64,000 nucleotides of DNA, taken from assembly GCF_000176015.1 (NCBI RefSeq), contig NZ_ACYY01000014.1, positions 1 to 64,000 on the forward strand, written 5' to 3'. Both the position numbers and the translations under genes were made by a program. Within the stretch, counting starts at the first letter, position 1; every line of letters starts with the position of its first letter. The DNA is from Rhodobacter ferrooxidans. GTDB taxonomy: Bacteria > Pseudomonadota > Alphaproteobacteria > Rhodobacterales > Rhodobacteraceae. This document shows, piece by piece, positions 1 to 8,004 of this stretch. Below the pieces are notes generated by a model, which did no database searches, was not told where the DNA came from, and saw only the letters and a program-made list of their open reading frames with translations.

Positions 1-1
1 G

Positions 2-160
2 CGGGGTCGCACCGATGTGCCGAAGATCGTGGATTGGTACATGGACGGCAAGATCCAGATCGACCCGATGATCACCCATATCCTGACGCTGGACGACATC
101 AACAAGGGGTTCGACCTGATGCATTCCGGCGAATCCATCCGGTCGGTCGTGGTGTATTAA
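2..160 (+). CDS. frmA: S-(hydroxymethyl)glutathione dehydrogenase / class III alcohol dehydrogenase, C-terminal fragment
   Basis: The window opens inside this gene; 52 codons remain before TAA. The tail reads GRTDVPKIVDWYMDGKI, followed by an 'ITHILTLDDINKGFDLM' segment and a '-SIRSVVVY' end, which is the characteristic C-terminus of zinc-dependent class III alcohol dehydrogenases. These enzymes oxidise the glutathione adduct of formaldehyde in the cytoplasm. The catalytic zinc and NAD sites lie outside the window, so activity cannot be judged. The family call is secure; the exact symbol depends on local usage (adhI or adhC in Rhodobacter). Confidence 0.85.
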   Translation, partial: RGRTDVPKIVDWYMDGKIQIDPMITHILTLDDINKGFDLMHSGESIRSVVVY

Positions 161-207
161 GCCGATATGCCCTCCGCACCGTGGCGCGGAGGGCTTGGGT
201 CGGGCGA

Positions 208-459
208 TCAGCAGGCGGCGGTGTAGCGGCTGCCGTCGCGGCGTTGATAGACGCAGCGGCCATACTGGTCGCGCCCCAGCAGCGTGCCCGCCGCAAGGCC
301 AACCGCGCCACCGATCAGCGCGCCTTTGACCGGGTTGCCCGGCGTCACCAGCGCGCCAACCGCAGCACCTGCTGCCGCCCCGCCAACCATCTGTTCTTCC
401 TGAGTCTGGCAGGCCGAAACCAGCGCGACAACCGACAGCATCAGAGCAATTCTTTTCAT
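208..459 (-). CDS. small glycine-zipper lipoprotein
   Basis: 83 residues. The N-terminus is a lipoprotein signal: MKRIALMLSVV, then a lipobox ending LVSAC with the lipidated Cys at residue 17. Residues 25-60 form a Gly/Ala-rich glycine zipper (repeated GGAAAGAAVG-like pattern), followed by a short polar tail with Tyr, Arg and a C-terminal Cys. ATG at 459 is chosen over one 14 codons upstream because AGGAGG lies directly before it. Such proteins usually sit in the outer membrane or envelope; no specific role can be assigned. It is convergent with the upstream dehydrogenase and divergent from the ThDP enzyme. Confidence 0.8.
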   Translation of the reverse strand: MKRIALMLSVVALVSACQTQEEQMVGGAAAGAAVGALVTPGNPVKGALIGGAVGLAAGTLLGRDQYGRCVYQRRDGSRYTAAC

Positions 460-622
460 GGTCAAACCTCCTGCGTTGACGGCAAATGCTGCCGTTTGCA
501 CACGATACCACAGCTTTGCGCCGGATTTACTGATCTCTGTTTGCAGACCGGCGCTATATCGCCACCCGGATTCCCGTTAGACTTCGGGTAACAGGTGACG
601 GACAATGAACAGGAATACACTG

Positions 623-2167
623 ATGAACGGGGCTGAAACGCTGGTAAAGACGCTGCTGGCCAGTGGGGTGGACGTGTGTTTTGCCAATCCCGGCACCTCC
701 GAGATGCATTTTGTGGCCGCATTGGACACCCACCCCGAAATGCGCTGCATCCTTTGCCTGTTCGAGGGCGGGGCGACCGGGGCGGCGGATGGCTATTTCC
801 GCATGACCGGCAAGGTGGCGGCGACGCTTTTGCATCTGGCGCCGGGGTTCGGCAACGGCTTTGCCAATCTGCACAATGCCCGCAAGGCGCAGAGCGGCGT
901 GCTGAACATCATGGGCGATCATGCCAGTTACCACCTGCGCCACGAATCGCCGCTGAAGGGCGATACCTCGGGCATCAGCCAGGCGGTGTCGCATTGGACT
1001 CGGGTGTCGCAGGATGCGCGATCGGTGGCTGCCGATGGGGCGGCGGCGGTGCAGGCGGCACGGGCCAGGGGCGGGCAGATTGCCACGCTGATCCTGCCCG
1101 CCAATACCGCCTGGGAAGCGGCGGTCGGGCGCGAGGTCAGCGCCGCACCGCCCGCCTTGCTCCGCCCGTCGGATGCCGAGATCGACGCGGCGGCCAGGGC
1201 GCTGTGCCAACCGGGTGCGGCGCTGCTGGTCGATGGCGCGGCGCTGTGGGGCGCGGCGGGGCAGGTTGCCGCCAGCATCGCCGCAAAAACCGGCTGCCGG
1301 TTGCTGGCGCCCTGCCTGCCGGCCCGCATCCGCCGGGGTGAGGGCGCGGTGCGGTTTGAACGGCTGGCCTATGTGGTGGAAGAAAACGTGGCGGCGCTGG
1401 CGGGCATCACCCATCTGGTGCTGTGTGGCACCCAGCGCCCCACCAGCTTTTTCGCCTATCCGGGCAAGGTCAGCCTGCCGGCCCCCGCCGATGCCTGCGT
1501 GCTGGAGCTGTGCAGCAGCGACATGGATTATGAAGCCACGCTTGACGCGCTCGCCAAGGTGCTGGGTGCCGATCCATTGCCGCCAGATGCCCTGCAAGGG
1601 ATTGATTTACCGAACCTTCCCCATGGGCCCATGAGTCTTGACGGCATCGGTCAGGCGCTTGCAGCCCTGCTGCCGCAAGATGCCATCGTGGTGGACGAGG
1701 CCATTACCAACTCGCGCTTTCTGGCCGCCCCCACCGTTTCGGCGCGTGGCCACGACTGGCTGGCAGTGACCGGCGGTGCCATCGGCTTTGGCCAGCCTGC
1801 CGCCCTTGGTGCAGCGGTGGCCTGCCCCGACCGCAAGGTGGTGGTGCTGGAGGGGGACGGCTCGGGCATGTACACCCTACAGGCGCTGTGGACCATGGCG
1901 CGCGAAGGGCTGGACGTGACGGTGGTGGTGTTTTCGAACCGCGGCTATCAGATATTGCGCGGCGAATTGGCCAATGTCGGCGTCACCGAGGTGGGCCGCA
2001 ATGCGGTGCGGATGTTCGACGTGGTGGAGCCCAGCCTTGATTGGGTGGCGCTTGCCAAGGGGCATGGCGTGGCGGGGGTGCGGGTCACCGATCTGGACCA
2101 GTTCAGTGACGCGTTTGCCGCCGCCATGGCGCAAAAGGGGCCGATGCTGATCGAGGTGATCTGCTAA
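623..2167 (+). CDS. ThDP-dependent acetolactate synthase-like enzyme (IlvB family)
   Basis: 514 residues in the three-domain layout of thiamine-diphosphate enzymes: N-terminal PYR domain with 'NPGTSEMHFVAALD' and the catalytic Glu48 in LFEGGATGAADGY, a central domain, and a C-terminal PP domain with the cofactor motif GDG (residues 411-413) and Asn439 in FSNRGYQIL. The start at 623 is preferred to ATG 605 because AGGA sits 8 nt upstream and relatives begin MNGAE. It is shorter than biosynthetic IlvB, no small subunit is adjacent, and the sequence resembles the stand-alone 'acetolactate synthase large subunit' group related to benzoylformate decarboxylase. Substrate unknown. Confidence 0.85.
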   Translation: MNGAETLVKTLLASGVDVCFANPGTSEMHFVAALDTHPEMRCILCLFEGGATGAADGYFRMTGKVAATLLHLAPGFGNGFANLHNARKAQSGVLNIMGDHASYHLRHESPLKGDTSGISQAVSHWTRVSQDARSVAADGAAAVQAARARGGQIATLILPANTAWEAAVGREVSAAPPALLRPSDAEIDAAARALCQPGAALLVDGAALWGAAGQVAASIAAKTGCRLLAPCLPARIRRGEGAVRFERLAYVVEENVAALAGITHLVLCGTQRPTSFFAYPGKVSLPAPADACVLELCSSDMDYEATLDALAKVLGADPLPPDALQGIDLPNLPHGPMSLDGIGQALAALLPQDAIVVDEAITNSRFLAAPTVSARGHDWLAVTGGAIGFGQPAALGAAVACPDRKVVVLEGDGSGMYTLQALWTMAREGLDVTVVVFSNRGYQILRGELANVGVTEVGRNAVRMFDVVEPSLDWVALAKGHGVAGVRVTDLDQFSDAFAAAMAQKGPMLIEVIC

Positions 2168-2170
2168 GGC

Positions 2171-2305
2171 TCAGATCGCGGCCATGATCTGCGCGCCCGC
2201 CTGGCTGATGGCGAACAGCAACAGCAGCGTCAACCCCAGCAGCAGGCTAAGCCTGACCGGGCGGGGTTTCGGGCGGTCCTTGGGTATGTGAAGCAGGTCA
2301 TCCAT
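2171..2305 (-). CDS. putative 44-residue single-span membrane protein
   Basis: An open frame of 44 codons starts MDDLLHIPKDRPKPRP, a charged and proline-rich head, and continues into a hydrophobic stretch of about 20 residues (LSLLLGLTLLLLFAISQAG). It converges with the ThDP gene, whose stop is 3 nt away, and faces away from pheT. The clean head-plus-helix design in a compact gap argues for a real gene. There is only a weak Shine-Dalgarno (AAGTGAC) and I recognise no family, so this is a moderate call. Confidence 0.45.
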   Translation of the reverse strand: MDDLLHIPKDRPKPRPVRLSLLLGLTLLLLFAISQAGAQIMAAI

Positions 2306-2462
2306 TTGTCACTTTTACACCATCTTCCCCGCGCAAATAAGGCGCGCCGCCCGGTTTTGCAGCGACAAGCCGTTTCCCGCCTAGAAACCCGGATGCAGCC
2401 GCCCTTCCCCTTGCCGCCGCTTTGCGCTAAGGCCAAGGCGCAGATTTTCCATGGGGAACCCG

Positions 2463-4880
2463 ATGAAATTCACCCTGTCCTGGCTGAAGGATCACCTTGA
2501 AACCAGCGCCCCCTTGGACGCCATTCTTTACGCCCTGACCGACCTTGGCCACGAGGTTGAAGGCGTCGAGAATCCCGAGGATACTCTGGGCGCCTTTCGC
2601 ATCTGCCGGGTGATCGAGGCGGTGCCGCATCCCAATGCCGACCGCTTGCGGCTGTGCCGGGTGGAAACCTGGCCCGATGGCCCGCAGGGTGGCAGTCAAG
2701 AGGTGCAGGTGGTTTGCGGCGCGCCCAATGCCCGCACCGGGCTGATTGGCGTGTTCGCGCCGGTGGGCACCCATGTGCCGGGCACCGGGGTCGATGTGAA
2801 ACCGGGGGTGATCCGCGGTGTGGAATCCAACGGCATGCTGTGTTCGGAACGCGAGCTGATGCTGTCGGACAACCACGATGGCATCATCGACCTGCCCGCT
2901 GACGCGCCGCTGGGTGTGCGCTTCATCGACTACAAGGGCGTCAACGACCCGATGATCTACGTCAAGATCACCCCGAACCGGCCCGATGGGCTGGGGGTGC
3001 GCGGCCTTGCCCGCGATCTGGCGGCGCGTGGGCTTGGCACGCTGAAACCCTTGGAAATTCACCCGGTGGAGGGGCACTTCCCCAGCCCGATCGGCGTGCA
3101 TATCGACCCCGCCTTGAAGGCCAAGGGCTGCCCGCTGTTCGCCGGCCGCACCATTCGCGGCGTCAAGAATGGCGCCTCGCCCGACTGGCTGGCGGCGCGG
3201 CTGAAGGCCATCGGGCTGCGCCCCATTTCGGCGCTGGTCGATATCACCAACTATTTCACCTTCGGGCTGAACCGCCCCCTGCATGTGTTCGACGTGGCCA
3301 AGGTGCGGGGCGATTTGCGCATCCACCCGGCGGCGGGTGGCGAGGAACTGCTGGCGCTGGATGGCAAGACCTACAGCCTGCGCCCCGGCATGATGGTGAT
3401 TTCCGACGACAATGGCCCGGAATCGCTGGCCGGTATCATGGGCGGCGAGGCATCGGGCTGTTCGCCGGAAACCACCGATGTGTTCCTGGAATCCGCCTAT
3501 TGGGATCCGATCACCGTCGCCACCACCGGTCGGGCGCTGAAGATCAACTCGGACGCCCGCTACCGCTTTGAACGCGGCGTCGATCCGGCTTTCACCCTGC
3601 CGGGGCTGGAACTGGCGACGCAGATGATCCTCGATCTGTGCGGCGGCGAGGCTTCGACCGTGGTGGTCGATGGCGCGGTGCCCGATACCAAACGCAGCTA
3701 CAAGCTTGACCCTGCGCGGGTGGTGTCGCTGGTCGGCATGGAAATCTCCGAGGCCGAACAACGCCAGACCCTGACGGCGCTGGGGTTTTCGTTGCGCGGC
3801 GATCAGGCCACACCGCCAAGCTGGCGCCCCGATGTGCTGGGCGAGGCCGATCTGGTGGAAGAAGTGGCCCGCGTGGCCAGCCTGTCGAAACTGGTCGGCA
3901 AGCCGCTGCGCCGCGTGCAGCCCGGCGTGCCGCGGCCCATCCTGACCCCAATGCAGTCGCGCGAAAAGGCGGCGCGGCGGGCGCTGGCGGGCTTGGGTTA
4001 CAACGAATGTGTCACCTACAGCTTCATCGACAAGCAGGCCTCCAGCCTGTTCGGCGGCGGCAGCGATGCGGTAAAGGTGGATAACCCGATCTCGTCGGAA
4101 ATGAGCCACCTGCGCCCCGACCTGCTGCCCGGCCTGCTGCGCGCCGCCGCCCGCAACCAGGCCCGCGGCTTCATGGACATGGCGCTGTTCGAGGTCGGCC
4201 CCGCCTTCCACGGCGGCGAACCCGGCGAGCAGCATCTGCAAGCCTGCGGGCTGCTGGTCGGCGCCAATGTCACCCGCAACCCGCATGGGGCGCGCCGCCC
4301 GTCCGACCTTTACGACGCCAAGGCCGATGTCGAGGCGGTGCTGGCCGCCATCGGTGCCCCGCCGCGCGTGCAGATCACCCGCAAGGTTGCCGACTGGTGG
4401 CATCCGGGGCGGTCCGGCGTGATCGGGCTGGGGCCGAACGTGCTGGCAACCTTTGGCGAGTTGCACCCGCGCGTGCTGCAAGCCCTTGATGTGAAAGGCC
4501 CGGTGGTGGCATTCACCCTATTGATCGGCAACGTGCCGCTGCCCAAGGTGAAAACCCCCACCCGCCCGGCGCTGGCGATCAACGACCTGCAAGCGGTGGA
4601 ACGCGACTTCGCCTTCGTGGTGGACAAGGGGGTCGAGGCCCTGACCCTGGTCAACGCCGCCATCGGTGCCGACAAGGTGCTGATCGGGGCGGTGCAGGTG
4701 TTCGACCAGTTCACCGGCGACAAGGCCGAGGCGCAGATGGGCGCCGGCAAGAAGTCCCTAGCGATTTCCGTGCGCCTGCAACCGCAGGAAAAGACCCTGA
4801 CCGAAGCGGAGATCGAAGCCGTGTCGGCCCGGATCGTCGAGAAGGTGTGCAAGGCTACCGGGGGCGCGTTGCGGGGGTAA
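2463..4880 (+). CDS. pheT: phenylalanyl-tRNA synthetase beta subunit
   Basis: 805 residues, the usual length. The start MKFTLSWLKDHL is typical; GGGGAA lies just upstream, and an earlier in-frame ATG at 2451 adds only four residues. In order: N-terminal tRNA-binding OB-fold with HPNADRLRLCRV, B3/B4 editing region, B5 domain, catalytic-like core (NPISSEMSHLRPDLLPGLL) and C-terminal anticodon-binding domain ending near 'FTGDKAEAQMGAGKKSLAI'. It forms the alpha2-beta2 enzyme with PheS. Unusually it is not co-transcribed with pheS, which lies on the opposite strand about 1.1 kb downstream, so the two subunits must be expressed from separate promoters. Confidence 0.97.
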   Translation: MKFTLSWLKDHLETSAPLDAILYALTDLGHEVEGVENPEDTLGAFRICRVIEAVPHPNADRLRLCRVETWPDGPQGGSQEVQVVCGAPNARTGLIGVFAPVGTHVPGTGVDVKPGVIRGVESNGMLCSERELMLSDNHDGIIDLPADAPLGVRFIDYKGVNDPMIYVKITPNRPDGLGVRGLARDLAARGLGTLKPLEIHPVEGHFPSPIGVHIDPALKAKGCPLFAGRTIRGVKNGASPDWLAARLKAIGLRPISALVDITNYFTFGLNRPLHVFDVAKVRGDLRIHPAAGGEELLALDGKTYSLRPGMMVISDDNGPESLAGIMGGEASGCSPETTDVFLESAYWDPITVATTGRALKINSDARYRFERGVDPAFTLPGLELATQMILDLCGGEASTVVVDGAVPDTKRSYKLDPARVVSLVGMEISEAEQRQTLTALGFSLRGDQATPPSWRPDVLGEADLVEEVARVASLSKLVGKPLRRVQPGVPRPILTPMQSREKAARRALAGLGYNECVTYSFIDKQASSLFGGGSDAVKVDNPISSEMSHLRPDLLPGLLRAAARNQARGFMDMALFEVGPAFHGGEPGEQHLQACGLLVGANVTRNPHGARRPSDLYDAKADVEAVLAAIGAPPRVQITRKVADWWHPGRSGVIGLGPNVLATFGELHPRVLQALDVKGPVVAFTLLIGNVPLPKVKTPTRPALAINDLQAVERDFAFVVDKGVEALTLVNAAIGADKVLIGAVQVFDQFTGDKAEAQMGAGKKSLAISVRLQPQEKTLTEAEIEAVSARIVEKVCKATGGALRG

Positions 4881-4883
4881 GCC

Positions 4884-5165
4884 TCAGTTCGGAGTCAGGC
4901 TGAGGCGGAACCCCAGCGCCTTGGCCACCCCCAACAGCGTCGTCAGCTTGGGGTCGCCGCTGGCGGTCAGCGCCTTGTAAAGCGCCTCGCGCGTCACCCC
5001 GGCATCGCGCGCCACCTGCGACATCCCCCGCGCCCGCGCCACGATGCCCAGCGCGTTGGTGATGTAGGTGGCATCGCCCGAGGCGAAGGCGTCCTCCAGC
5101 AGCATTTCCTGAGACTCGACCGTGGTCAGGTGGTCCGCGGGATCGAAGGGCAGGGTTTTCAGCAT
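4884..5165 (-). CDS. HigA-type antitoxin (addiction module antidote protein)
   Basis: 93 residues with a helix-turn-helix in residues 40-90 (SQVARDAGVTREALYKALT, then 'DPKLTTLLGVAKALGFRLSL'), the signature of the putative addiction-module antidote family that pairs with RelE/HigB-like killers. It starts 1 nt after the toxin's stop codon, so the toxin-first order matches higBA-type modules. Its HTH is the likely DNA-binding partner for the two palindromes upstream of the toxin. Its stop lies 3 nt from the convergent pheT stop. Confidence 0.85.
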   Translation of the reverse strand: MLKTLPFDPADHLTTVESQEMLLEDAFASGDATYITNALGIVARARGMSQVARDAGVTREALYKALTASGDPKLTTLLGVAKALGFRLSLTPN

Positions 5166-5166
5166 G

Positions 5167-5454
5167 TCAGACCTCGCTTGCCATGGTTTTCGCGCGGGCG
5201 ATGTCGCGCGGCTGGCTGGATTTGTCGCCGCCGCACAGCAGGATGATCACCACGTTGCCGCGCCGGGTAAAATAGACCCGGTAGCCCGGGCCATGGTCGA
5301 TGCGTAACTCGCCAATGCCGTCGAAAAACTTGGCATCCCCGATCAGACCCGATTGCAGCCGCGAGATGCGGATGGCCACCTTGACCCGCGCACGCTGATC
5401 CCGCAGCGAGGCCAGCCAGTCTTGGAAGGTCTCGGTTTGGCGAACCTCGAACAT
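5167..5454 (-). CDS. RelE/ParE-superfamily toxin (HigB-like addiction module killer)
   Basis: 95 residues from ATG 5454. Features of the family: MFEVRQTETFQDWL at the start, 'RARVKVAIRISRLQSGLIGDAKFFDGIGELRI', the basic core GPGYRVYFTRRGNVVIILL and the conserved 'GGDKSSQPRDIARAK' tail. Family members are usually ribosome-dependent mRNA interferases. A longer frame from ATG 5511 would add 19 residues that are not family-like and would run through the operators. No Shine-Dalgarno is visible before ATG 5454, and an operator half-site lies 1 nt upstream, so the mRNA may be leaderless. It forms an operon with the antitoxin. Confidence 0.85.
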   Translation of the reverse strand: MFEVRQTETFQDWLASLRDQRARVKVAIRISRLQSGLIGDAKFFDGIGELRIDHGPGYRVYFTRRGNVVIILLCGGDKSSQPRDIARAKTMASEV

Positions 5455-5455
5455 G

Positions 5456-5512
5456 TGTGAAATGTAGTTCACATAGGCGGGTTTGGCAAGGGGGTGTGAA
5501 CTATGGTTCACA
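5456..5512 (-). promoter_or_regulatory. twin palindromic operators of the toxin-antitoxin operon
   Basis: Two copies of the palindrome TGTGAA-N6-TTCACA lie at 5456-5473 and 5495-5512, with centres 39 bp apart. The second extends to TGTGAAC-N4-GTTCACA. They immediately precede the toxin start. This is the expected site for cooperative autorepression by the antitoxin or the toxin-antitoxin complex. The function is inferred from position and symmetry. Confidence 0.7.
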
Positions 5513-5546
5513 GCGCGGTGGCGCGCGGCCGGGGCGGGAAGGAAAA

Positions 5547-5565
5547 GGTGGGGTGGAACCCCACC
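5547..5565. repeat. short GGTGGGGT hairpin repeat
   Basis: A perfect 8-bp stem, GGTGGGGT...ACCCCACC, with a 3-nt loop lies between the toxin promoter and the low-G+C gene. It has no T-run on either side. It resembles short intergenic palindromes common in Rhodobacteraceae and may mark the edge of the inserted segment. Only one copy was seen in the window. Confidence 0.5.
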
Positions 5566-5592
5566 CTACGGCTTGTTAGGTGAGGGCGGGTT

Positions 5593-6018
5593 TCATTGCG
5601 GTGCACCCCAGTAGAATTGAGCCCAACTAACAGAAACCGCGGTCAATATCGACAAACCGAGCCCAACTATTACGGTGGGCCAGTTCCGTTTTATGTTCAG
5701 CCACCCGTATCGCAGCCAGTTAGAGTTCTCTAAGAAATCATGCCCTGCCGGTGTCAGAGACACGTAAGTCACTTTGTGAATAGAGTCAGGCCCAGGTTCA
5801 TTTAGCCAAGGCTCATCACCGTTGGTTTCGGATTTAGCGAGGAATCCGCGCTGAAGCAGTTGTTCGATTTCGTAGCCTTCTTCGCGTGTCCAACCGGGTA
5901 TCTCAATAACCTCGAAACCACCAACTGAGTGTACTGAGAATTCTTGAAACTTGACGTCGTTGTCAGCTTCTTCAACTTTCCTCAGAATGCTCATGCGACG
6001 ACGGTCAAGCGATTTCAC
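5593..6018 (-). CDS. unknown protein with winged-helix-like N-terminus and C-terminal membrane helix
   Basis: 141 residues if started at GTG 6018, whose GTGA overlaps the pheS stop; ATG 5994 is an alternative (133 residues). The N-terminal part reads '[19 protein letters not shown]', then a helical linker with '[17 protein letters not shown]' and '[16 protein letters not shown]', a pattern like DUF2513/winged-helix proteins that end in a GHDFLD-type strand. The last 30 residues contain a hydrophobic helix ([20 protein letters not shown]). Base composition is visibly lower in G+C and codon use differs from all neighbours, so it was probably acquired. It may be translationally coupled to pheS. 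I do not recognise its function; a membrane-anchored regulator or a defence accessory are both possible. Confidence 0.65.
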   Translation of the reverse strand: MKSLDRRRMSILRKVEEADNDVKFQEFSVHSVGGFEVIEIPGWTREEGYEIEQLLQRGFLAKSETNGDEPWLNEPGPDSIHKVTYVSLTPAGHDFLENSNWLRYGWLNIKRNWPTVIVGLGLSILTAVSVSWAQFYWGAPQ

Positions 6019-7097
6019 CCGCTCAACCCCCCCGCCAAATCCGGCATGTCCAGCGCCGCAAACCCATAATGCCGCAGCCAGCGCAAATCGCTCTCGAAGA
6101 ACGCCCGCAGGTCCGGGATGCCGTATTTCAGCATCGCCAGCCGGTCGATGCCCATGCCGAAGGCGAAACCCTGCCATTCGTTCGGGTCAACCCCGGCGGC
6201 GGTCAGCACCTTGGGGTGGACCATGCCCGAGCCGAGGATCTCCATCCACTTGTCGCCCTCGCCGATCTTCAACTGGCCGCCGACGTTGGAATAGCGGATG
6301 TCCACCTCGGCCGACGGCTCGGTGAAGGGGAAATGGCTGGCGCGGAAGCGCAGTTCGACCGAGGGCACCTCGAAGAAGGCGCGGCAGAATTCCTCCAGCG
6401 TCCATTTCAGGTTGGCCATGGAAATATCGCGGTCGATGCACAGCCCCTCGACCTGGTGGAACATCGGAGTGTGGGTCTGGTCCATGTCCATCCGGTAAAC
6501 CCGGCCGGGGGCGATGACCCGGATCGGCGCGCCCTGCGCGGCCATGGCGCGGATCTGCACCGGGCTGGTGTGGGTGCGCAGCACATGCGGCGGGCGGGCA
6601 TCGCCGGGGGCGCGGTTCATGAAGAAGGTGTCATGCTCCTGCCGGGCCGGATGCTCGGGCGGGATGTTCAGCGCGTCGAAGTTGAACCAGTCGGATTCGA
6701 CCTGCGGCCCCTCGGCCACGGCAAAACCGATGTCGGCAAAGATCGCGGTCAGCTCGTCCATCACCTGGGACACCGGGTGGATGGTGCCCATGCGGCGGGG
6801 CCGACCGGGCAGGGTGACATCCAGCCATTCGGTCTTCAGCCGTTCGTTCAGCGCGGCATCGGCAAGCCCCGCCTTCGCGGCGCGCAGGGCGGCGTCGATC
6901 TCGTCTTTCAGCACGTTCAGCGCGGCACCGAAGGATTGCCGATCCTCGGGCGCCATCTGCCCCAGTTCGCGCATCTTCAGGCTGATCTCGCCCTTCTTGC
7001 CAAGGGCCGCCAGCCGCACGTCCTCCAGCGCCGCCTCGTCCTTGGAGGCAGAGATTGCGGCGATATACTTGCCGCGCAGAGTGGCGAGATCGGTCAT
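6015..7097 (-). CDS. pheS: phenylalanyl-tRNA synthetase alpha subunit
   Basis: 360 residues. N-terminal coiled coil (residues 1-85), then the class II catalytic core with '[25 protein letters not shown]' (motif 1 region), '[22 protein letters not shown]', '[12 protein letters not shown]' (motif 2 region), '[19 protein letters not shown]', and motif 3 in '[18 protein letters not shown]'. It binds Phe and ATP; PheT supplies editing and tRNA contacts. It lies downstream of rpmI-rplT on the same strand, after a strong terminator and a large inverted repeat, so it probably has its own promoter or depends on readthrough. The normal pheST pairing is broken here. Confidence 0.97.
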   Translation of the reverse strand: MTDLATLRGKYIAAISASKDEAALEDVRLAALGKKGEISLKMRELGQMAPEDRQSFGAALNVLKDEIDAALRAAKAGLADAALNERLKTEWLDVTLPGRPRRMGTIHPVSQVMDELTAIFADIGFAVAEGPQVESDWFNFDALNIPPEHPARQEHDTFFMNRAPGDARPPHVLRTHTSPVQIRAMAAQGAPIRVIAPGRVYRMDMDQTHTPMFHQVEGLCIDRDISMANLKWTLEEFCRAFFEVPSVELRFRASHFPFTEPSAEVDIRYSNVGGQLKIGEGDKWMEILGSGMVHPKVLTAAGVDPNEWQGFAFGMGIDRLAMLKYGIPDLRAFFESDLRWLRHYGFAALDMPDLAGGLSG

Positions 7098-7152
7098 GGA
7101 AGCCTCCGGGTTGCGCAGGCTTGCTAGCGAGCGGGGGCGCGGATTGCAAGGG

Positions 7153-7236
7153 CGCCGCTCATCCGCCCTGTCAGGCGTCTTCGCTTTGATCCGACGGCAG
7201 TTCAGCGAAGACGCCTGACAGGGCGGATGAGCGGCG
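7153..7236. repeat. 33-bp perfect inverted repeat between rplT and pheS
   Basis: Arms 7153-7185 and 7204-7236 are exact reverse complements over 33 bp, separated by an 18-nt loop. It has no T-run, so it is not a plain intrinsic terminator. A diverged single arm occurs at 17446-17478. This looks like a mobile or REP/BIME-type palindromic element. An RNA copy would form a very stable stem just ahead of pheS. Confidence 0.85.
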
Positions 7237-7243
7237 GCGCAAT

Positions 7244-7274
7244 GAAAAACCCCGCGAGGCGGGCTCGCGGGGGG
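7244..7274 (-). terminator. intrinsic terminator after rpmI-rplT
   Basis: Read on the minus strand: stem CCCCGCGAG / CTCGCGGGG (9 bp) with a 5-nt loop, followed by TTTTT. It begins about 25 nt after the rplT stop, so it ends the rpmI-rplT transcript or attenuates entry into pheS. Confidence 0.85.
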
Positions 7275-7297
7275 TCAAATCTGCCAGGGGCCGGAAA

Positions 7298-7663
7298 TCA
7301 GGCCGGGATGGCGGCTTTCGCCTGGGCTGCGATGGCGTTGAACGCTTCGGGCTCATGCACGGCCAGATCGGCCAGAACCTTGCGGTCCACCTCGATCCCG
7401 GCCAGCGCCAGACCGTTGATGAAGCGCGAATAGGTCAGCGCCGGGTCGAACAGCCGCACGGCGGCGTTGATGCGCTGGATCCACAGGGCGCGGAAGTTGC
7501 GCTTGCGGGTCTTGCGGTCGCGGGTGGCGTATTGATTGGCCTTGTCCACCGCCTGCGTCGCGGTGCGGAAGTTGGTCGAGCGGGCGGCATAATAGCCAGC
7601 CGCGGCCTTGATCACCTTGCGGTGGCGGGCGTGGGTGACAACGCCGGATTTTACACGGGACAT
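7298..7663 (-). CDS. rplT: 50S ribosomal protein L20
   Basis: 121 residues, basic throughout, with the L20 hallmarks [19 protein letters not shown], '[29 protein letters not shown]' and '[16 protein letters not shown]', ending in the '[15 protein letters not shown]' region. It binds 23S rRNA early in large-subunit assembly. It follows rpmI by 12 nt. infC, which often leads this operon in other bacteria, is not present upstream, and I see no L20-binding leader. Confidence 0.98.
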   Translation of the reverse strand: MSRVKSGVVTHARHRKVIKAAAGYYAARSTNFRTATQAVDKANQYATRDRKTRKRNFRALWIQRINAAVRLFDPALTYSRFINGLALAGIEVDRKVLADLAVHEPEAFNAIAAQAKAAIPA

Positions 7664-7675
7664 CTGCTGTTCTCC

Positions 7676-7876
7676 TTACCGGTCGTAGGGCATGTATTTC
7701 TTGACGATCTTCGCGTCGGATGGCGACAGGATCATGGTCCCGGTGACATCGCGAATGAATTTCGTCGTGCGTTTGATCATGCCGTGGCGCTTGCCGGCGG
7801 GGCCGGCCTTCACACGTCCGGTTGCGGTGAAGCTGAAACGCTTCTTGGCCGCAGACTTGGTCTTCATCTTGGGCAT
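7676..7876 (-). CDS. rpmI: 50S ribosomal protein L35
   Basis: 66 residues from ATG 7876 ([14 protein letters not shown]), the standard L35 start and length. AGAGGAG lies 7 nt upstream and would overlap the alternative ATG two codons earlier. The body shows '[18 protein letters not shown]' and ends KYMPYDR. It is the first gene of the rpmI-rplT pair. Confidence 0.97.
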   Translation of the reverse strand: MPKMKTKSAAKKRFSFTATGRVKAGPAGKRHGMIKRTTKFIRDVTGTMILSPSDAKIVKKYMPYDR

Positions 7877-8004
7877 TTCCATCTCCTCTTTCGAGTGGTG
7901 ATCGCGCGACTCGGCATGCCACTTTGGCCGGACGCGCGGGGGTTCGAAGGCTGCCGTATAGGCAGGGCCGGGAGGCGGTGCAAGCGGATTCTGCCGCTTT
8001 TGCC

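Noticed and set aside
2427-4481. Long open frame antisense to pheT
   Set aside because: Its translation is His/Gln/Arg-rich with no recognisable domain, as expected for the complement of GC-rich coding DNA. pheT is certain.
7877-8004. L20-type autoregulatory leader or a missing infC upstream of rpmI
   Set aside because: No IF3-like coding sequence and no evident pseudoknot; the gap is only about 130 nt.
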